DNA of 64,000 bases from Hyphomicrobium sp. 99 (GCF_000384335.2 NZ_KQ031382.1:1550001-1614000); one strand, 5' to 3'. Positions 29,541-40,387 are shown, counted from the first letter of the stretch. The notes: generated by a model not told the origin, from the letters alone. Translations and numbers: made by a program.

Positions 29541-29589
29541 CAGCCGGCGGGCTCTTCTTTCGAGCGTAATTTTTTTGGAGCACACGACT

Positions 29590-30093
29590 ATGGAAGGCAA
29601 GGCTACGGCGGTTAAAACTCTCGGCACCGCGGACATCAACCGCGTGATGAAGCTGCTGCCGCATCGCTATCCGTTCCTTCTGGTCGATCGGATGTACGAT
29701 ATGGACGCGGACGAGAGCTGCGTCGGCGTGAAGAACGTCACCATCAACGAGCCGTTCTTCCAGGGACACTTTCCCCAGTTTCCCGTGATGCCGGGCGTGC
29801 TCATCATCGAAGGTCTCGCCCAGACGGCGGGCGCGCTTTGCGTCTCGAACGTCGGCCACGACTACAAGGCCGAGCTCGTCTATTTCATGGGCATCGACAA
29901 CGCCAAGTTCCGCAAGCCGGTGCTGCCGGGCGACCAGCTCCACTACCACGTGCGCAAGGTCCGCAACCGCGGCCGCGTCTGGCGCTTCAAGTGCGAAGCG
30001 AAGGTCAACGGCAAGACCGTGGCCGAGGCCGAAATCAGCGCCATGCTGGCGGACACGGCCGATGCGCGCGCATTTGCGAGCCAAAATGGCTGA
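29590..30093 (+). CDS. fabZ: 3-hydroxyacyl-ACP dehydratase FabZ
   Basis: Dehydrates (3R)-hydroxyacyl-ACP in fatty acid elongation and so competes with LpxA/LpxD for hydroxyacyl-ACP. Hot-dog fold, 167 residues. Key pieces are [13 protein letters not shown], the catalytic His in [19 protein letters not shown] and the Glu in the following helix (EGLAQTAG). I use the ATG at 29590 with TTGGAG upstream; the frame extends back over the end of lpxD without similarity. It overlaps lpxA by 8 bases. Confidence 0.95.
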   Translation: MEGKATAVKTLGTADINRVMKLLPHRYPFLLVDRMYDMDADESCVGVKNVTINEPFFQGHFPQFPVMPGVLIIEGLAQTAGALCVSNVGHDYKAELVYFMGIDNAKFRKPVLPGDQLHYHVRKVRNRGRVWRFKCEAKVNGKTVAEAEISAMLADTADARAFASQNG

Positions 30094-30892
30094 AGTGGAA
30101 GTCCATCCGACGGCCGTCGTCGAAGACGGGGCTAAGCTGGCCGCCGGCGTAAAAGTCGGACCCTTCTGCGTCGTCGGTCGCGACGTGACGCTCGGCGAGC
30201 GCGTCGAACTGGTGAGCCATGTCGTCGTCGCCGGAACGACTGACATCGGCGCCGGCACGCGCATTTTTCCGTTCGCGTCGATCGGCCACCAACCGCAGGA
30301 TCTGAAATACAAGGGCGAGCCTTGCTCGCTCTCGATCGGCTCGGATTGCATCATCCGCGAAGGCGTGACGATGAATCCCGGCACCGCAGGCGGCGGCTCG
30401 GTGACGGTTGTTGGCGACGGCTGCGCCTTTCTGGCGAACAGCCACGTCGGCCACGATTGCCGCGTCGGCAACGGCGTGATCTTCTCCAACAACGTCATGC
30501 TCGCCGGTCATTGCAACGTCGGTGATTTCGCGATCATCGGCGGCGGCGCTGCCGTCATTCAGTATGCGCGCGTTGGCCATCACGCTTTCGTCGGCGGCAT
30601 GTCGGGCCTCGAAAACGATCTCATTCCGTACGGCATGGCGCTCGGCAATCGCGCCTACCTCTCGGGCCTCAACATCGTCGGCCTGCAGCGGCGCGGCTTT
30701 TCCCGCACCGACATTCACGATCTCCGCCGCGCCTACCGGCTGCTCTTCGCTGCTGAAGGTACGCTCGTCGAGCGCATGGAAGATGTCGCTGAAGAGTTCG
30801 CCGGTCACGCGTCCGTGCAGGAAATCCTCGCGTTCATCCGCCAGGGCGGCAAGCGTTCGCTGTGCACGCCGAAGAACGGCGAAGAGAGCTGA
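30086..30892 (+). CDS. lpxA: UDP-N-acetylglucosamine acyltransferase
   Basis: First step of lipid A synthesis: 3-O-acylation of UDP-GlcNAc. The 268-residue protein is a left-handed beta-helix (repeats such as [19 protein letters not shown]) with the catalytic His in [13 protein letters not shown], and a helical C-terminal domain ([13 protein letters not shown]). The ATG at 30086 gives the usual [14 protein letters not shown] start; an ATG at 30062 inside fabZ is possible but gives a non-conserved leader. Confidence 0.94.
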   Translation: MAEVEVHPTAVVEDGAKLAAGVKVGPFCVVGRDVTLGERVELVSHVVVAGTTDIGAGTRIFPFASIGHQPQDLKYKGEPCSLSIGSDCIIREGVTMNPGTAGGGSVTVVGDGCAFLANSHVGHDCRVGNGVIFSNNVMLAGHCNVGDFAIIGGGAAVIQYARVGHHAFVGGMSGLENDLIPYGMALGNRAYLSGLNIVGLQRRGFSRTDIHDLRRAYRLLFAAEGTLVERMEDVAEEFAGHASVQEILAFIRQGGKRSLCTPKNGEES

Positions 30893-30900
30893 AACCGCCC

Positions 30901-33378
30901 ATGGACGGTCCGATGAAGCGCATCGGGATCATCGCTGGAGCCGGCTCGCTTCCTCTTGAAGTCGCGGAAAGTGTCACGCGCCGCGGCGGCGAAGTTCACG
31001 TCGTCATGGTCGAGGGCGCGGCCGATCCCGCGCTCGCGAAGTTCCAGCATACGCTCGTCAATTGGGCTCAGCCCGGACGCGCGATGGCGGCATTCCGGCG
31101 TGCAGGCATCAGTCACGCGCTGCTGCTCGGCGGCTATCGGCGCCCATCGTTTCGGACCGCGCGTCCAGATCTCGCATTTCTGCGGCTCGCCCCGGCGGTC
31201 GTGAAATTGTTGAAAGCAGGCGGCGACGACGCCGTGCTGCGCGGCGTCCTCGCGCAATTCGAAGCGCTCGGCCTGCACATCGTCGGCGTCGAGGACGTGG
31301 CACCCGAACTGCTCGTCGGCGAAGGCAACCTGACGAGAGCCGCGGCCTCGCCGGAGAATGCCGCGGACATTGCGCGCGGCTTCGATCTCGTTGCCGCGCT
31401 TGGACGCTACGACATCGGCCAGGCGGCCGTCGTCAGCCGCGGCCACATCGAAGCGATCGAAGGCGCCGAAGGCACGGATCGCATGCTGAAGCGCGTCGCT
31501 GAAGCGCGCCGGGCGCGAGGCGACAACGAACGCTACGGTGTGCTCGTCAAGCGCCCGAAGCCCGGTCAGGATCTTCGCGTCGATCTCCCGGCCATTGGCC
31601 CGAACACGATCGTGGGTGTCGAAGCTGCTGGCCTCAGCGGCATCGCCGTGATGGCCGATCACGTGCTCGCCGCGAACCGCTCAGAGATGATCGCGCGCGC
31701 CGACGAGCGAGGCCTCTTCATCACGGGCATAAAAGCGGGAGAGGGGAAACGCGATACGACAGGCATCCCAGATATCCGAACGCACGCTCTGGGCGATCTC
31801 CCGGTCAATCCTTCCGCCGAAAAGGACATCGCACGCGCCGCTGGCGTTCTTTCCGCCTTGTCATCGTTTGGCGACAGCTCGGCTGTCGTCATTGACGGCG
31901 GACGCATCCTCGCCGTCGGCAACTCAGAAGACCCCGCATCGGTCGTCGAACGCGTGAGAATCCTGCGCGGCAAGAAAAAGCGCCGTCGCGGCATCCTGGT
32001 CGTCGGCGAAAAGTACCCGCTCGACGAAGCGCTCATTCGCGCAGGCGAGAACGCCGACCTCAGCGGTATTGCGATCACCGGCGACGCGGCGGGTCTCGAG
32101 ACATCTTCAAGTGTCATCCGGTTGGCAAACAGTTCCGCGATGTTCGTCGCCTCTTCACAACCGGGATCAGGACCGAAGCCGTTGAAAATATTCCTCATCG
32201 CCGGTGAACACTCAGGCGATGCGCTCGGCGCCAAGCTGATCGGCGCGCTGAAGAAGCAGCATCCCGACCCGATCGCCTTCTCGGGTGTCGGCGGAGAGGA
32301 AATGGAGGAGCAGGGGTTCCGTTCGCTTTTCCCCATCGAAGACGTGGCCGTCATGGGGCCAATGTCCATACTGCCGAAGCTGCCGCGCATCGTCCGCCGC
32401 GTCTATCAGACCGTCGATGCGGCGATCGCGTTTGCGCCCGATGTTGTGGTCATCATCGACAGCCCCGAGTTCACCCACCCGATCGCGAAGCGCATCAGGA
32501 AGCGCGCGCCGAACATCACAATCGTCGATTATGTGAGCCCCAGCGTTTGGGCTTGGCGTCCTGGCCGCGCCAAGAAAATGCGGCCTTACGTCGATCACAT
32601 CCTGGCGCTGCTGCCGTTCGAGCCGGAAGCGCATGCGCGTCTCGGCGGACCGCCGTGCACGTATGTCGGTCATCCGCTGATCGAAAAGCTCGACGACATT
32701 CAGAATGCCGACGCGAACGGCCTGGCGTCTCGCCTCGGTATCGCACCTGACCGCCCGGTCTTGCTCGTTCTCCCTGGCAGCCGCACTTCAGAAGTCGAAC
32801 GACTAATCGACGTGTTCGGCGAAGCGGTCGCGCGCGTTGCGTCGTCGAAGGGACCGATTGAAGTCATCATCCCGGCCGTCCGCCATCTGCGCGATCGCGT
32901 CGCCGCGAAAACAGAAGCATGGACGCCTAAGCCGCACATCATCGATGCATCGGCGACGAACGACAAATACGCCGCCATGCGTCTCGCACGAGCCGCGCTC
33001 GCGGCATCTGGCACCGTGACCCTCGAACTTGCACTCGCCGGAACGCCCTCGGTCGTTGCCTACAAGGTCGATAAGGTGATGGCGAACTTGCGCTTCCTGC
33101 TGAAGGTGCCGAGCGTCGTCTTGGCGAACCTCGTCATCGGCAAGAACGTCTATCCGGAATATTTGCAGGAAGCCTGCACGGCCGAAAATCTGGCAAACGC
33201 CATCGCGCCGCTTCTGAGCGATACCGTTGCCCGCTCCGCGCAACTCGCCGGCTTGAGCCTAGCGCCAGAAAAGCTTCGCCTCGCCGCCTCGAGTCCAAGC
33301 GAGGCGGCGGCAGCTGTCGTGTTGTCGGTTGTTGCGGATCAGCCTGCCGGGAAATCGCGGCGCGCCGGCCCGATGTAG
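30901..33378 (+). CDS. lpxI/lpxB: LpxI-LpxB fusion with a degenerate second LpxI domain
   Basis: A single 825-residue open frame carrying two consecutive lipid A enzymes. Residues 6-276 are LpxI (UDP-2,3-diacylglucosamine pyrophosphatase), starting [16 protein letters not shown], with DIGQ, EGTD and the catalytic [14 protein letters not shown] segment. Residues about 428-825 are LpxB (lipid A disaccharide synthase): [49 protein letters not shown], and [20 protein letters not shown]. Residues about 309-419, between them, align with the LpxI catalytic domain (156-276) but lack its acidic catalytic motif. I saw no stop or frameshift within the frame. I use the ATG at 30901; ATGs at 30862 (inside lpxA) and 30913 are alternatives. 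The 3' end overlaps gltA on the opposite strand by 40 bases. Confidence 0.92.
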   Translation: MDGPMKRIGIIAGAGSLPLEVAESVTRRGGEVHVVMVEGAADPALAKFQHTLVNWAQPGRAMAAFRRAGISHALLLGGYRRPSFRTARPDLAFLRLAPAVVKLLKAGGDDAVLRGVLAQFEALGLHIVGVEDVAPELLVGEGNLTRAAASPENAADIARGFDLVAALGRYDIGQAAVVSRGHIEAIEGAEGTDRMLKRVAEARRARGDNERYGVLVKRPKPGQDLRVDLPAIGPNTIVGVEAAGLSGIAVMADHVLAANRSEMIARADERGLFITGIKAGEGKRDTTGIPDIRTHALGDLPVNPSAEKDIARAAGVLSALSSFGDSSAVVIDGGRILAVGNSEDPASVVERVRILRGKKKRRRGILVVGEKYPLDEALIRAGENADLSGIAITGDAAGLETSSSVIRLANSSAMFVASSQPGSGPKPLKIFLIAGEHSGDALGAKLIGALKKQHPDPIAFSGVGGEEMEEQGFRSLFPIEDVAVMGPMSILPKLPRIVRRVYQTVDAAIAFAPDVVVIIDSPEFTHPIAKRIRKRAPNITIVDYVSPSVWAWRPGRAKKMRPYVDHILALLPFEPEAHARLGGPPCTYVGHPLIEKLDDIQNADANGLASRLGIAPDRPVLLVLPGSRTSEVERLIDVFGEAVARVASSKGPIEVIIPAVRHLRDRVAAKTEAWTPKPHIIDASATNDKYAAMRLARAALAASGTVTLELALAGTPSVVAYKVDKVMANLRFLLKVPSVVLANLVIGKNVYPEYLQEACTAENLANAIAPLLSDTVARSAQLAGLSLAPEKLRLAASSPSEAAAAVVLSVVADQPAGKSRRAGPM

Positions 33379-34658
33379 AGCTGCCTCGGACGGCCGATGC
33401 GCTGCTCCGGATCCTCGATCATTTCCTTCCACTGCGCGATCCAGCCGACCGTGCGCGCGACCGCGAACAGCACGGTGAACATGTCGACGGGGAAGCCCAT
33501 CGCCCGAAGCGTGATGCCGGAATAGAAGTCGATGTTCGGATAAAGCTTCTTCTCGATGAAGTACTCGTCCTGAAGCGCGATGCGCTCGAGCTCCAACGCG
33601 ACCTTGAGCAAAGGATCGTCGCCGTGGCCGAGTGCATCGAGAACCTCGTGACAGGTCTTCTGCATCACCTTGGCGCGCGGATCGTAGTTCTTGTACACGC
33701 GATGGCCGAAGCCCATCAGCCGGAAGCCGGACGACTTGTCCTTCGCCTTCTTCACGAATTCGGGGACGCGATCGACCGTGCCGATCTCTTTCAGCATGTT
33801 GAGCGCAGCTTCGTTGGCGCCGCCATGCGCGGGGCCCCATAGGCAGGCGATGCCGGCCGAGATGCACGCGAACGGATTGGCACCCGACGAACCCGCCAGA
33901 CGCACCGTCGAGGTGGAGGCGTTCTGCTCGTGATCGGCATGCAGGATGAAAATGCGATCCAACGCACGCGAGATGATCGGATTGACGATGTAGGGCTCGC
34001 ACGGCACCGCAAAGCACATCTGCAGGAAGTTCGATGTGTAATCGAGATCGTTGCGCGGATAGATGAAGGGCTGCCCCATCGAATATTTGTAGGCCATTGC
34101 CGCGATCGTCGGCATCTTGGCGATCATGCGCTGGCTCGCGACCTCGCGCTGCGTCGTATCGTTGATGTCGGTCGAGTCGTGATAGAACGACGACAATGCG
34201 CCGACCGTCCCGACCATGACCGCCATCGGATGCGCGTCACGCCGGTAGCCCGTGAAAAAGCGCGTCATCTGCTCGTGAACCATCGTGTGGTTCGTGATCG
34301 TCTTCCGGAAATTGATGAACTCGCCGTTCGTCGGCAGCTCGCCGTAAAGCAGCAGGTAGCAGACCGCCAAGAAATTCGTATTTTCCGCGAGCTGATCGAT
34401 CGGATATCCGCGATACAGCAATTCGCCCTTATCACCATCGATATAGGTGATCGAACTCTTGCAGTTCGCCGTCGACGTGAAGCCCGGATCGTACGTGAAG
34501 CAGCCGGTTTCTTTATACAGGCTGGCGACGTCGATGACGTCAGGCCCGATGGTGCCGGAACGCACCGAAAGCTGAACCTGCTTGTTATCGACAGTCAACG
34601 TCGCACTGGGCTTCGTCGCGCCCTTTGCAGCTTTGTCGTAAATGTTCATGCTCGCCAC
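33339..34658 (-). CDS. gltA: citrate synthase
   Basis: Condenses acetyl-CoA and oxaloacetate at the entry of the TCA cycle. It has 439 residues and is the type II (hexameric, gram-negative) form, with the N-terminal beta-rich domain ([20 protein letters not shown] segment with [11 protein letters not shown]), [13 protein letters not shown], and the catalytic [15 protein letters not shown]. It is convergent with lpxI/lpxB and their 3' ends overlap by 40 bases. The start could be Met1 or Met4 (MASMNIYD). Confidence 0.96.
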   Translation of the reverse strand: MASMNIYDKAAKGATKPSATLTVDNKQVQLSVRSGTIGPDVIDVASLYKETGCFTYDPGFTSTANCKSSITYIDGDKGELLYRGYPIDQLAENTNFLAVCYLLLYGELPTNGEFINFRKTITNHTMVHEQMTRFFTGYRRDAHPMAVMVGTVGALSSFYHDSTDINDTTQREVASQRMIAKMPTIAAMAYKYSMGQPFIYPRNDLDYTSNFLQMCFAVPCEPYIVNPIISRALDRIFILHADHEQNASTSTVRLAGSSGANPFACISAGIACLWGPAHGGANEAALNMLKEIGTVDRVPEFVKKAKDKSSGFRLMGFGHRVYKNYDPRAKVMQKTCHEVLDALGHGDDPLLKVALELERIALQDEYFIEKKLYPNIDFYSGITLRAMGFPVDMFTVLFAVARTVGWIAQWKEMIEDPEQRIGRPRQLYIGPARRDFPAG

Positions 34659-34834
34659 CTCGCCCCGGAAGACACGACCGATGCCTGAAGTAACTTATCG
34701 CACTCTCCGGTTAACGGCCGGATGTCGGCGGCCCGGAGAACGTTTGGCGGCCTTCACAAAAGCAATCGGCTATTGAAGGATTTAACGGATATTTTGCGGT
34801 GCGGCAAGAGACCGTTAAGACGCCAATTGCCCAG

Positions 34835-36376
34835 CTATCCGGCAGCATCCGCAATCCGGCCCAGGCTTTCCTCGCGTCCTAGCACCTCGAGCACGTTGAA
34901 CACGGGTGGCGAAACCGCGCGCCCCGTGAGCGCCGCGCGAAGCGGCTGTGCGACGTTGCCGAGCTTCAAACCCTTCTCTTCGGCAAAGGCTTTGACTTTG
35001 GCCTCCAAGAACGCCGCGGACCATTCAGTCTCCGGAACCTCCGACAAGAGTTTGAGAACATCGGAGTTCGACGCGCGGCCTTCCGGCCCGAGCAGTTTTG
35101 CGGCCTTGTCCTCGAGCTTCAGCGGCCGCTCGGCAACGATGAACAATGCGCCGCCAACGAGTTCCGCGAGAGTCTTCGACCGCTCTTTGAGCGACGGAAT
35201 TGCCGCTGTGAAATTCCCCCATCCCTTGGCGGCGAAGAGATCCGCGAGAAGCTTGCCTGACAAGACCGCAGGCAGCTGCCGCAGCACTTCGCGCGCGAGC
35301 GCAATGTCCGGACGCGGCGGCGCTTTCGGATCAGGAGGCAGCTCAGCCAGCGCCTGAAAATTCAGATGAGGCAACATTCCGCGCACGTGCGCTTCGAGTT
35401 CCTCGTCTTGAGCGGCGCGAATGTAGTGCCCGTTCAAATCATCGAGCTTCTTGAAGTCGAGCCGCGCCGGGCTCTTGTTGATGCCGTCGATGTCGAACCA
35501 GCGGATGAGATCGTCCGTCGAAATGATCTCGTCGTCGCCGTGGCTCCAGCCGAGGCGCACGAGATAATTGCGCAGAGCGACCGGCAAATAGCCCATGTCG
35601 CGATATTCTTCGACGCCCTGCGCGCCGTGACGCTTCGAAAGCTTCGCGCCGTCCGCGCCATGAATGAGCGGCACGTGCGCAAATTCCGGAACGTGCCAAC
35701 CCATGCCCTGATAGATCTGCGTCTGCCGCGCCGCGTTCGTCAGATGATCGGCGCCGCGGATGACGTGCGTGATCTCCATGTCATGATCGTCGACGACGAC
35801 GGCGAGATTGTACGTGGGATTGCCGTCGGATCTCAGAATGATCAGATCGTCGAGATCCTTGTTCGGGAATGCGACGCGCCCCTGCACATGATCGTTGACG
35901 ATCGTCTCGCCCTCGCGCGGCGCCTTGAGGCGAACCGCTGGCTTCAAGTCTTTCGGCGCATCCTTCGGATCGCGGTCGCGCCAGGGCGAAAGGAAGATCT
36001 GCGGACGCCCCTCGGCCTTTGCCTTCTCGCGCGCGGCATCGATCTCGGCGGGCGACGAATAGCAGTAATAGGCGGCGCCGCGGGCGAGCAGTTCGTTTGC
36101 AACCTCGCGATGGCGATCCGCGCGCGAAAACTGCGAGACGACGTCGCCGTCCCAGTCGAGCCCGAGCCATTTGATGCCGTCGAGGATGGCCGCGACCGCC
36201 GCCTCGTTGTTGCGCTCGCGATCCGTATCTTCAATACGCAGCAGAAAGCGTCCACCGCGGCCGCGCGCGTAAAGCCAGTTGAAGAGCGCCGTGCGCGCGC
36301 CTCCGATATGCAGATACCCTGTCGGAGAGGGTGCAAATCGCACGATGGGCGCACTCGGTGTAACGGTCTCGGACAT
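34835..36376 (-). CDS. gltX: glutamyl-tRNA synthetase
   Basis: Charges tRNA-Glu (and possibly tRNA-Gln, for later transamidation). Class I synthetase of 513 residues with the HIGH-type motif [19 protein letters not shown], the KMSKS-type motif [14 protein letters not shown], and a C-terminal anticodon-binding helical region. The ATG at 36376 gives [10 protein letters not shown] and the usual length; an upstream in-frame ATG would add 17 unconserved residues. It is divergent from comEC with a gap of about 110 bases. Confidence 0.95.
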   Translation of the reverse strand: MSETVTPSAPIVRFAPSPTGYLHIGGARTALFNWLYARGRGGRFLLRIEDTDRERNNEAAVAAILDGIKWLGLDWDGDVVSQFSRADRHREVANELLARGAAYYCYSSPAEIDAAREKAKAEGRPQIFLSPWRDRDPKDAPKDLKPAVRLKAPREGETIVNDHVQGRVAFPNKDLDDLIILRSDGNPTYNLAVVVDDHDMEITHVIRGADHLTNAARQTQIYQGMGWHVPEFAHVPLIHGADGAKLSKRHGAQGVEEYRDMGYLPVALRNYLVRLGWSHGDDEIISTDDLIRWFDIDGINKSPARLDFKKLDDLNGHYIRAAQDEELEAHVRGMLPHLNFQALAELPPDPKAPPRPDIALAREVLRQLPAVLSGKLLADLFAAKGWGNFTAAIPSLKERSKTLAELVGGALFIVAERPLKLEDKAAKLLGPEGRASNSDVLKLLSEVPETEWSAAFLEAKVKAFAEEKGLKLGNVAQPLRAALTGRAVSPPVFNVLEVLGREESLGRIADAAG

Positions 36377-36488
36377 TGACCTTTTTGCTCGCCTGCCATT
36401 GAGGGAATGAGGCTCCGCTCGTAGCATGTGAGGTGGGACAAGTTAAGAGGGCGGAAATTCCGGCCTTGGCTTGCAACGGGCAGGGGGC

Positions 36489-38825
36489 ATGTCGGTCGAA
36501 GCGGCTGGGCTAGAGATCGGATTTCCGGCGCAACCGGAGCGTGGCCTCAGCCGCGCCGCGCTTCTGTTCGACGCCGAACGGGAAAGCTTTTTTCTTTGGG
36601 CTCCGGTTTGCCTCGGCGCCGGGATTGCGGCCTATTTCTCACTTTCCGTCGAACCGCCGACGATCATGGCATTCGCGCCCCTCCTGCTGGCGCTCATCCT
36701 GCGTTTGACGGTCCGAGCGGGAACACTGGCCGCAGCCATGACGACCGCTTTTGTATTGGCGGGAGCGGGCTTTGCAATTGCAAAGCTGCGTGTCGAAGCC
36801 GTCCGCGCCCCAGTCCTGACCAAGGCCCTGCATGGCGTCGAGATCACCGGCACCGTGACGATGGTCGAAGCAAAGATCCCGCGCGGCCAACGGCTCACAA
36901 TCAGGAAGCCGACCATCGCAGGCCTGACAGCCGATCAAACGCCGGCCGTCATTCGCATCCGGACGATGTCCGCGCGTTCGCCCGCGGCGCCCGGAGATCG
37001 CATTCGCATCAAAGCGAACCTGTCGCCGCCTGCGAAGCCTCCGCTTCCGGGTGGCTTCGATTATGCCCGCACCGCTTGGTTCGATTCTGTCGGCGCGGTC
37101 GGATACGCATTCGCCGCGCCCGTCATCGAGGGGCATGAAGAGTCCGGCTCGCTTTCGCAGTGGTATCGTCAGACGATCGAAAGCGTCCGCCAGGGAATTG
37201 CCGCGCGCATTCGCCAAGCGTTGCCGGGAGAAACCGGCGAGATCGCGCTTGCGCTGATAACCGGAGAACGCGGCGGCATCACCGCTGCGACGAACAACGC
37301 CTTCAAGAATTCCGGCCTCTTTCACATCCTGTCGATTTCCGGCCTGCACATGGTGATTGCAGCTGGCGCCGTGTTCTATTCGGTCCGTCTCATGCTCGCC
37401 GCCGTCCCGCTGATCGCATTGACGCTGCCGATCAAGAAGATCGCCGCCGCATTGGGAATACTGAGTGCCATCGCCTATCTTGCAATTTCCGGCGGACAGT
37501 TCGCGACCGTCCGTTCGGCGCTGATGATCCTGATCATATTCGGAGCCGTGCTTCTCGATCGCCCCGCGTTGGCATTGCGAAACGTCGCGCTCGCGGCTTT
37601 TCTGATCCTCATCGTTTATCCCGAAAGCCTGCTGGACGCTGGCTTCCAAATGTCGTTTGCCGCCGTCACGGCGCTGATCGCATCGCACGAAACCTTGAGC
37701 AATTTCCTCGGACGTCAGTCGCGCCCGCATCCGGTGCTGAAGGTCGTGAAGTTCTTCGGCGAGATTATTGCCTCGACCCTCATCGCGAGCGTGGCCGTCG
37801 CGCCGTTCGCCGCCTACAACTTCCACCAGAGCCAGCAATATGCCGTGCTCGGCAATATGATCGCCATTCCGATCTGCAACATCATCGTCATGCCGTCGGC
37901 GCTGCTGGCGATGGTGCTGATACCGTTCGGGCTTGAATGGCTTGGACTGAAGCCGATGGGCTGGGGCATTGAAGGCATGGCCTGGTGCGCGAACAAGGTT
38001 GGCGCATTGCCGGGCGCCGTCGGCCACATTCCGGAAATTCCGGCGCTCGCCTTCGCCCTGATGCTCGCTGGCGGAATCTGGCTTTCGCTTTGGCAGACGC
38101 GCATTCGGCTTTTAGGCGCGGCTCTCGTGGTTCTTGGTCTGCTCCTCGCGCCGTGGATGCCGCGGCCCGATATCCTGATCGGCCAGAAAGGTCTGATCGC
38201 CGTGCGCGACACCTCCGGAAAGCTCTCCGCGCTGCCGAACAAAGGCTCGAAATACGATCTCGACCGCTGGCTCGAATATGACGGCGATGGCCGGACCGCG
38301 CGCGATGCGCAAAGCGGTGACGCATTCACCTGCGATGCGGCTGGATGTATCGCCCATGTCAAAGGCGCAACCGTCGCCGTTGCGAACCATCCCGCGGCCA
38401 TCACCGACGATTGTCTGAATGCCGACGTGCTGGTCATCAATGACCCGAAGCCGGAGGACTGCAGCGTCCCGCGAACCATCATCGATGTCTTCGACCGGTG
38501 GCGAAACGGCGCTTATGCGCTCTACGTCGACCGGACCGATGATAGCCCGGAACCGCGCGTGCGCCTCGAAACGGTCGCCGCCCATCGCGGCGAGCGGCCG
38601 TGGAGCGTGATGCCGGAGCGCAAGTCGCTTGGATTGCCGAAGCCGCGCATCGTGGAGACGCCGGGGGGAGGGGCACCCCCGCCCGCAGTGGCACGCGCGA
38701 CCGAAAACCCGGAATCAGATCCCCGAACCCTGGCCGAAGACGACCCGGGCGAGGGGCCCGAACCCGCGAACGACTGGCTCGACGACGCGTCCGCTGACGC
38801 GTCTGCCGCCAGCGACGCCCAGTAG
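36489..38825 (+). CDS. comEC: ComEC/Rec2-family membrane protein
   Basis: Inner-membrane channel for DNA uptake in naturally competent bacteria. It has 778 residues: N-terminal helices, a DUF4131/OB-like periplasmic domain (about 90-220), then the Competence domain with ALALITGERGGIT, FHILSISGLHMVIAAGAVFY and about eight helices. The C-terminal part (about 560-700) resembles the ComEC extracytoplasmic domain, but I do not see an HxHxDH metallo-beta-lactamase motif. A proline- and acid-rich tail ends the protein. The ATG at 36489 follows CAGGGGG; a TTG at 36471 is possible. Competence itself is not shown. Confidence 0.88.
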   Translation: MSVEAAGLEIGFPAQPERGLSRAALLFDAERESFFLWAPVCLGAGIAAYFSLSVEPPTIMAFAPLLLALILRLTVRAGTLAAAMTTAFVLAGAGFAIAKLRVEAVRAPVLTKALHGVEITGTVTMVEAKIPRGQRLTIRKPTIAGLTADQTPAVIRIRTMSARSPAAPGDRIRIKANLSPPAKPPLPGGFDYARTAWFDSVGAVGYAFAAPVIEGHEESGSLSQWYRQTIESVRQGIAARIRQALPGETGEIALALITGERGGITAATNNAFKNSGLFHILSISGLHMVIAAGAVFYSVRLMLAAVPLIALTLPIKKIAAALGILSAIAYLAISGGQFATVRSALMILIIFGAVLLDRPALALRNVALAAFLILIVYPESLLDAGFQMSFAAVTALIASHETLSNFLGRQSRPHPVLKVVKFFGEIIASTLIASVAVAPFAAYNFHQSQQYAVLGNMIAIPICNIIVMPSALLAMVLIPFGLEWLGLKPMGWGIEGMAWCANKVGALPGAVGHIPEIPALAFALMLAGGIWLSLWQTRIRLLGAALVVLGLLLAPWMPRPDILIGQKGLIAVRDTSGKLSALPNKGSKYDLDRWLEYDGDGRTARDAQSGDAFTCDAAGCIAHVKGATVAVANHPAAITDDCLNADVLVINDPKPEDCSVPRTIIDVFDRWRNGAYALYVDRTDDSPEPRVRLETVAAHRGERPWSVMPERKSLGLPKPRIVETPGGGAPPPAVARATENPESDPRTLAEDDPGEGPEPANDWLDDASADASAASDAQ

Positions 38826-38833
38826 CGCCAGCC

Positions 38834-39562
38834 TCAGTAACGCCTGAGCAGCCCGACGAGCCGCCCCTGAATGTCGATCTGATCCGGCCCGAAAATGCGC
38901 GTCTTGAATTCCGGATTGGCCGCCTCGAGCGCGATCGTCGACCCCTTCTTGCGCAGCCGCTTCAGCGTCGCTTCCTCGCCCTCGACGAGCGCGACGATGA
39001 TGTCGCCGTTCTCCGCGTTGTTGCAGCGGCGGATGATGACGGTATCGCCGTCATGGATACCCGCCTCGATCATCGAATCGCCCTTCACTTCCAGGGCGAA
39101 ATGCTCGCCGTTCGTTAAAATGTCGGGCGGCACGGCGATGTCGTGGGTGTGGTTCTGAATGGCGCTGATCGGCGTACCGGCCGCGATCCGGCCCATGACC
39201 GGGATCGAGACCGTCCGCGCGTCGATGACGTGCGACGGCGGCGGTGGCGAAACGCTCGCACGCGGCCCGGAGCCTTCGATCACGCTCGGCTGGAAACCGC
39301 GCTGCGGCGCGATCGAGGAAACGGAGGCGCCTGCCCCCGCGCTTTGATTGTCCGGAAGCTTGATGACTTCGATGGCCCGCGCCCGGTGCGGCAGACGGCG
39401 GATGAACCCGCGCTCCACGAGAGCCGTGATGAGCCGGTGAATGCCGGACTTCGACCTCAGATCCAGCGCGTCCTTCATTTCATCGAACGAGGGGGGCACG
39501 CCGCGTTCTTGCATGCGCGCGTGGATGAAAAGCAGGAGGTCTTTCTGTTTCTCGGTGAGCAT
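38834..39562 (-). CDS. lexA: LexA repressor
   Basis: SOS-response repressor that cleaves itself when RecA is activated. From the ATG at 39562 the protein has 242 residues: a winged-helix domain ([20 protein letters not shown], 1-65), a long linker, the Ala-Gly cleavage site (A128-G129 in GRIAAGTP), and the catalytic pair Ser163 (KGDSMIEAG) and Lys201 (EEATLKRL). The open frame continues far upstream through repeat DNA, but that part is not LexA. A GTTC-N7-GTTC box lies 111 bases before the start. It is convergent with comEC, 8 bases apart. Confidence 0.96.
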   Translation of the reverse strand: MLTEKQKDLLLFIHARMQERGVPPSFDEMKDALDLRSKSGIHRLITALVERGFIRRLPHRARAIEVIKLPDNQSAGAGASVSSIAPQRGFQPSVIEGSGPRASVSPPPPSHVIDARTVSIPVMGRIAAGTPISAIQNHTHDIAVPPDILTNGEHFALEVKGDSMIEAGIHDGDTVIIRRCNNAENGDIIVALVEGEEATLKRLRKKGSTIALEAANPEFKTRIFGPDQIDIQGRLVGLLRRY

Positions 39563-39672
39563 CGCGTTTCGTCTCAAGCCTTCCATGGCTGTGCGAGCGC
39601 CGCTGGCCGAAACGCTGACCACCGAACGGCCACCCGCAGGATGACGGTACAAATCGTGTATGTACGCTACAC

Positions 39673-39687
39673 GTTCTTGTCTCGTTC
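39673..39687. promoter_or_regulatory. SOS (LexA) box, GTTC-N7-GTTC
   Basis: The sequence GTTCTTGTCTCGTTC matches the alphaproteobacterial LexA operator, a direct repeat GTTC-N7-GTTC. It lies 111 bases upstream of the lexA start codon, consistent with autoregulation. The match to the consensus is exact; binding is inferred. Confidence 0.85.
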
Positions 39688-39809
39688 TGCAACCTCGCCC
39701 CAACTTATGCAACCCATCGTCGTGCGAATGAAGGGAGGAGTGGCACGAATGTCTCGGCCTCCACTGCGTCCAGCACGGGAACGACAAGTTCGGGCGGACA
39801 GCAGCAACT

Positions 39810-39946
39810 CTCGTCATCCCGGCGCAGGCTGGGATCCAGGCAACGTGAAGCGCACTCGCATGTGCTGTCCCCACGGAGCGACCCGCGTCTGACGTTTTGT
39901 TGAGGCTTGTCTGGGTGCCGGCCTTCGCCGGCATGACGGCGGTGGG
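39810..39946. repeat. 137-bp intergenic repeat, copy 1
   Basis: It begins CTCGTCATCCCGGCGCAGG and ends GGCGGTGGG. It contains the palindromic piece TGCCGGCCTTCGCCGGCA. Its reverse translation gives the [13 protein letters not shown] peptide typical of dispersed alphaproteobacterial intergenic repeats. Copy 2 begins 191 bases downstream and matches without gaps at about 132 of 137 positions. Confidence 0.9.
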
Positions 39947-40000
39947 GGAGAGCAAGCGCTCGCCCGGGATGACAGCAGGAAGCCCATCTCCGTAACAATT

Positions 40001-40137
40001 CTCGTCATCCCGGCGCAGGCCGGGATCCAGGCAACGTGCAGCGCACTCGCATGTGCTGTCCCCACGGAACGGCCCGCCTCTGACGTTTTGTTGAGGCTTG
40101 TCTGGGTGCCGGCCTTCGCCGGCATGACGGCGGTGGG
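40001..40137. repeat. 137-bp intergenic repeat, copy 2
   Basis: Same length and orientation as copy 1, with five substitutions and no gaps by my reading. Each copy is followed within about 60 bases by AGCGCTCGCCCGGGATGACA. A partial relative (CTTGTCTGGGTGCCG..CGGCATGACGG) occurs at 48934-48971. Confidence 0.9.
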
Positions 40138-40387
40138 CGGGGCTCGCTGCAGCCATAGCCATCCCTGCCGGCTGGGTCCCGGGTCTCGCAAGCGCTCGCC
40201 CGGGATGACAAGCGGGGTGTCGCGGGCGACGTATGAGGCGAACGCTCCAGTTCGAGCGCCTGAATTCCGCCGCCTCGCAGCCGTGCAAAAGCGCCGGAAG
40301 CCGTGCGACGGAAAGATGGTCGCCGCCGGTCCAACACCGGCGCAGCAATTCGATTTTCGGCCGTTTGGAGCGGGGCATCGTCGGGCC

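Noticed and set aside
39810-40137. CRISPR array
   Set aside because: Only two units of 137 bp, long and of a known dispersed class, with no short repeats and unique spacers and no cas genes.
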